Assembly: GCA_903871875.1 (NCBI GenBank)
Contig: CAIQIR010000039.1
Coordinates: 78,959-142,958, forward strand
Source: an uncultured Schlesneria sp.
Lineage (GTDB): Bacteria > Planctomycetota > Planctomycetia > Planctomycetales > Planctomycetaceae
DNA: 64,000 nt
Direction of reading: 5' to 3'
This document shows positions 62,390 to 64,000 of the stretch, one piece after another (position 1 is the first letter of the stretch; every line of letters starts with the position of its first letter). A model generated the notes under the pieces. The model saw only the letters and a program-made list of their open reading frames with translations. It was not told the DNA's origin and did not search any database. Position numbers and translations under genes: made by a program.

Positions 62390-62776
62390 ATGAACGACGC
62401 AATATGCTATTCGGCGATTTCTCAGCCACCAATGCGTGGGTTCTTGATACGCGCCGTGCTCGAAGATGCCAGCGATGAAACTTCAATCCGGAGCAAACAA
62501 ATTCCAGTCGTCGGTATCGTAGTTCGCACAAATTGTATTGGCACAAGTTGCTATCCTGATATTCTCCCTGTCATTCATGAACCAAATTGGGCCGACGAGC
62601 CGGGCGGTGGCCTGCGGATATTTGATCCGAAAGATGAGGACACATTTCTCGCGTTTGCTACGGTCTGGTGTTGGTGGTCCCCCGATGAGGATCAAATCCG
62701 GCTACATGAAATCCATGAACACGTTGTTTGTGGGGGAAAAAATGCGCTGGTTCGCCAGAAGCGTCGCAAAGCGTGA
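62390..62776 (+). CDS. Hypothetical protein
   Basis: This 128-residue protein of unknown function has the pattern PPMRGFLIRAVLEDASDETS, VVGIVVRTNCIGTSCYPDIL and PNWADEPGGGLRIFDPKDED. The amino-acid balance looks like a real cytoplasmic protein. No family is recognised and no ribosome-binding site is evident. It lies in the cargo between the plasmid-type origin and the tRNA remnants. Confidence 0.45.
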   Translation: MNDAICYSAISQPPMRGFLIRAVLEDASDETSIRSKQIPVVGIVVRTNCIGTSCYPDILPVIHEPNWADEPGGGLRIFDPKDEDTFLAFATVWCWWSPDEDQIRLHEIHEHVVCGGKNALVRQKRRKA

Positions 62777-63242
62777 CGACCGGATAGAACGCGGAGGAAA
62801 TTGCATCGGGCAGACACACTGATGCGATGTTCCTGCAATGAAACTCGCAGTGTCCAGAATCCTTGCAAAACCGTGGAAATTTTGGAAACTATGGAAATGT
62901 GAAACACTGTTTTTACAGCGAGAAATGTCATGCCAGAGACGTTCGGGACGCAGAGGCCGCAGGTTCAAGTCCTGTTAGCCGACTAGAAAAGTGCGAACCG
63001 ACCCAGTGCCTCGGGTGTCAGCAACGATGCGGACATTACGTTTTTTTTTCGACACATCACAATGCTGGCATCCGGCTCGGCAAGTAAACGCAGTCGTTAG
63101 GCGGCAGGAGGCCACTAAGGATGGATATCACGTCTCATGTAACCAACTGCGCAGATCTGGCGTGATAAATGTCCCGACCAATACGGCAGCATCCATATTC
63201 GACTTCGCGTCTTACCGTACTCTTCCACAGGAGTGATATTCA
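62777..63242. other. Intergenic region with a tRNA-Pro-like 3' remnant
   Basis: The first part contains A-rich runs (AAAACCGTGGAAATTTTGGA). The tRNA-like remnant at 62930-62983 follows. From 62984 to 63227 no gene was recognised; an AGGAG site at 63228-63232 precedes the small gene at 63243. Confidence 0.4.
62930..62983 (+). tRNA. tRNA 3' fragment (Pro-like), probable attachment-site remnant
   Basis: GAGGCC is followed by a T-arm GCAGG-TTCAAGT-CCTGT (62959-62975) and an acceptor-like TAGCCGA. Upstream, TTCGGGA at 62942-62948 could be an anticodon loop with CGG (Pro), but its stem pairs poorly and no D-arm or 5' acceptor strand is present. It is a remnant, as left by elements that integrate into tRNA 3' ends, not a working tRNA. 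Confidence 0.5.
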
Positions 63243-63464
63243 GTGCCGGGTAAATACAAAGTTAGATTCGTGTCGGATGGAAAGTCAGTAACCGAGGACG
63301 TTATTTTCGAAGGAGAAGATCCCCGACCACAGGCTGCCAGGATTCTGAACCAACATTCTGTGGAGCAAGGTGAATTGTTGAAGTGGTGCGGCAACCACTG
63401 GGGGACTCTCGAAGTTTTCGATTCGAACGCGATCCGAGCGACGATGCAGCTAAACGACAAATAA
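63243..63464 (+). CDS. Small hypothetical protein
   Basis: A 73-residue frame starts with GTG 63243, 10 bp after AGGAG. It reads MPGKYKVRFVSDGKSVTEDV, IFEGEDPRPQAARILNQHSV and HWGTLEVFDSNAIRATMQLN. The alternation of charged and hydrophobic residues looks like a small beta-rich domain. No family is recognised. It lies between two tRNA 3' remnants and is probably cargo of an integrated element. Confidence 0.45.
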   Translation: MPGKYKVRFVSDGKSVTEDVIFEGEDPRPQAARILNQHSVEQGELLKWCGNHWGTLEVFDSNAIRATMQLNDK

Positions 63465-63835
63465 CCGCTTCCGCCCAAAGGCAGGCAAGACAATCAGGGA
63501 GCAGTCGTGTAGCGCGGGCCACTCTGTCACAGATTCTGTCACAGAAGACTTGTAAAAGATTGGAAAACCTCGGAAAATCTGGAGTGCGTAGAAACGCCGA
63601 GAGCGTAGTTGAATTTGACGGAAATCCCAGTAAAACAGGCACTTTTCACGCGGTTCCGTTACTCCCGGATGGTGGCCTCCGAAGCCGAAGGTTGGAAGTT
63701 CGACCCTTCCCGGGAACATTTTTCATCACCAGCCCGCACGTTCTGGGCGGCGCCTTTCTGTCTCGGCACTTTGCTGAGAGCTCCGCGGCGGGAAACATCA
63801 CGCTTTCCTTTCCACGGGTCTGTTTTGCCTCCCCT
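63465..63835. other. Region with a tRNA-Arg 3' remnant; probable island boundary
   Basis: It contains the direct repeat CTGTCACAGA (63525-63534 and 63537-63546) and the tRNA-Arg-like 3' remnant at 63671-63718 followed by five T. A 174-codon plus frame and an 89-codon minus frame run across the remnant and are not credible genes. Confidence 0.45.
63671..63718 (+). tRNA. tRNA-Arg(CCG) 3' fragment, probable att remnant
   Basis: The anticodon arm has loop CTCCGAA (63677-63683, anticodon CCG at 63679-63681). The T-arm GGAAG-TTCGACC-CTTCC (63694-63710) pairs perfectly. The 3' acceptor strand CGGGAAC plus discriminator A ends at 63718, followed by a T-run. The D-arm and a matching 5' acceptor strand are missing, so it is a 3' fragment only, as expected at the edge of an integrated element. 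Confidence 0.65.
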
Positions 63836-64000
63836 TTACAGTCGTTGCACGATCTCGCCCTGGGTCTTGGGTTTGTGAGCGGCCCAGGCGAAGTAGATCC
63901 CGATTAATCCGCCGACGAAATCAAGAGTCTCGTCCTGCCAGTTGGCTGGCAGGTATTGTTCGAAATATGCTCGCAAGATTTGCCACCAGGGGGAAGGCAA
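63836..64000 (-). CDS. C-terminal part of a membrane-associated protein (continues outside window)
   Basis: The minus frame from base 64000 to the stop at 63836 encodes 54 residues: PWWQILRAYFEQYLPANWQD, then ETLDFVGGLIGIYFAWAAHK and PKTQGEIVQRL. The FVGGLIGIYFAWAA segment is probably a membrane helix. The family cannot be judged from the fragment. It lies just beyond the tRNA-Arg remnant and probably belongs to the flanking chromosome. Confidence 0.55.
   Translation of the reverse strand: MPSPWWQILRAYFEQYLPANWQDETLDFVGGLIGIYFAWAAHKPKTQGEIVQRL

Noticed and set aside
63450..63719. 89-codon minus-strand frame across the tRNA-Arg remnant
   Set aside because: Its GRVELPTFGFGG start is the well-known false translation of an antisense tRNA sequence.

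Overview
The window reads as a planctomycete chromosome segment. Evidence: several DUF1501 (twin-arginine exported) proteins, a DUF1549/DUF1553 protein, many secreted TPR and alpha/beta-hydrolase proteins, a CehA-type PHP protein and frequent GTG/TTG starts. The genus cannot be fixed from sequence alone; a member of the Planctomycetales is most likely. No rRNA, intact tRNA or CRISPR array was found.

1-18.5 kb is housekeeping. After the 3' end of a DUF1501 gene come rpmF, plsX, fabD, acpP and fabF, with fabG missing from this site. A second ketoacyl-synthase homologue that has lost its active-site Cys and second His follows. Then come a TPR gene on the minus strand and the translation cluster nusA, infB, rbfA, a HhH-GPD-like gene with a basic tail, a large TPR gene and a YebC/PmpR gene.

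18.5-43.4 kb holds envelope and catabolic genes: two tandem TPR paralogues, a GT87-like mannosyltransferase, a minus-strand operon (CehA-like, Gfo/Idh/MocA, esterase-SGNH fusion), three further hydrolases, two complete DUF1501 genes, a PQQ-type propeller, a DUF1549/1553 protein behind a perfect palindrome, and ruvB. A GNAT gene at 43.6-44.7 kb closes this part.

44.7-59.7 kb is accessory. Two RDD membrane-protein paralogues flank orphan secreted or membrane proteins, a SUKH protein, a DUF2071 protein and a TIM-barrel isomerase. A short motif (CAATATTGGACCTGACCCC and variants) is scattered between them and also lies at the start of a REP-associated tyrosine transposase (RAYT). At 47.98-48.54 kb two tandem copies of an apparently structured minus-strand RNA, each ending in an intrinsic terminator and with covarying stems, form the strongest candidate for something undescribed.

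59.6-64 kb looks like an integrated plasmid replicon. It has the last codons of a ParA-like gene cut at the RAYT motif, a small partition/copy-control-like gene, a RepA of the RPA family, five 19-bp iterons, AT-rich 13-mers and DnaA-box-like sites. Small orphan genes and two 3' fragments of tRNA genes (Pro-like and Arg-CCG-like) follow before the next gene begins.
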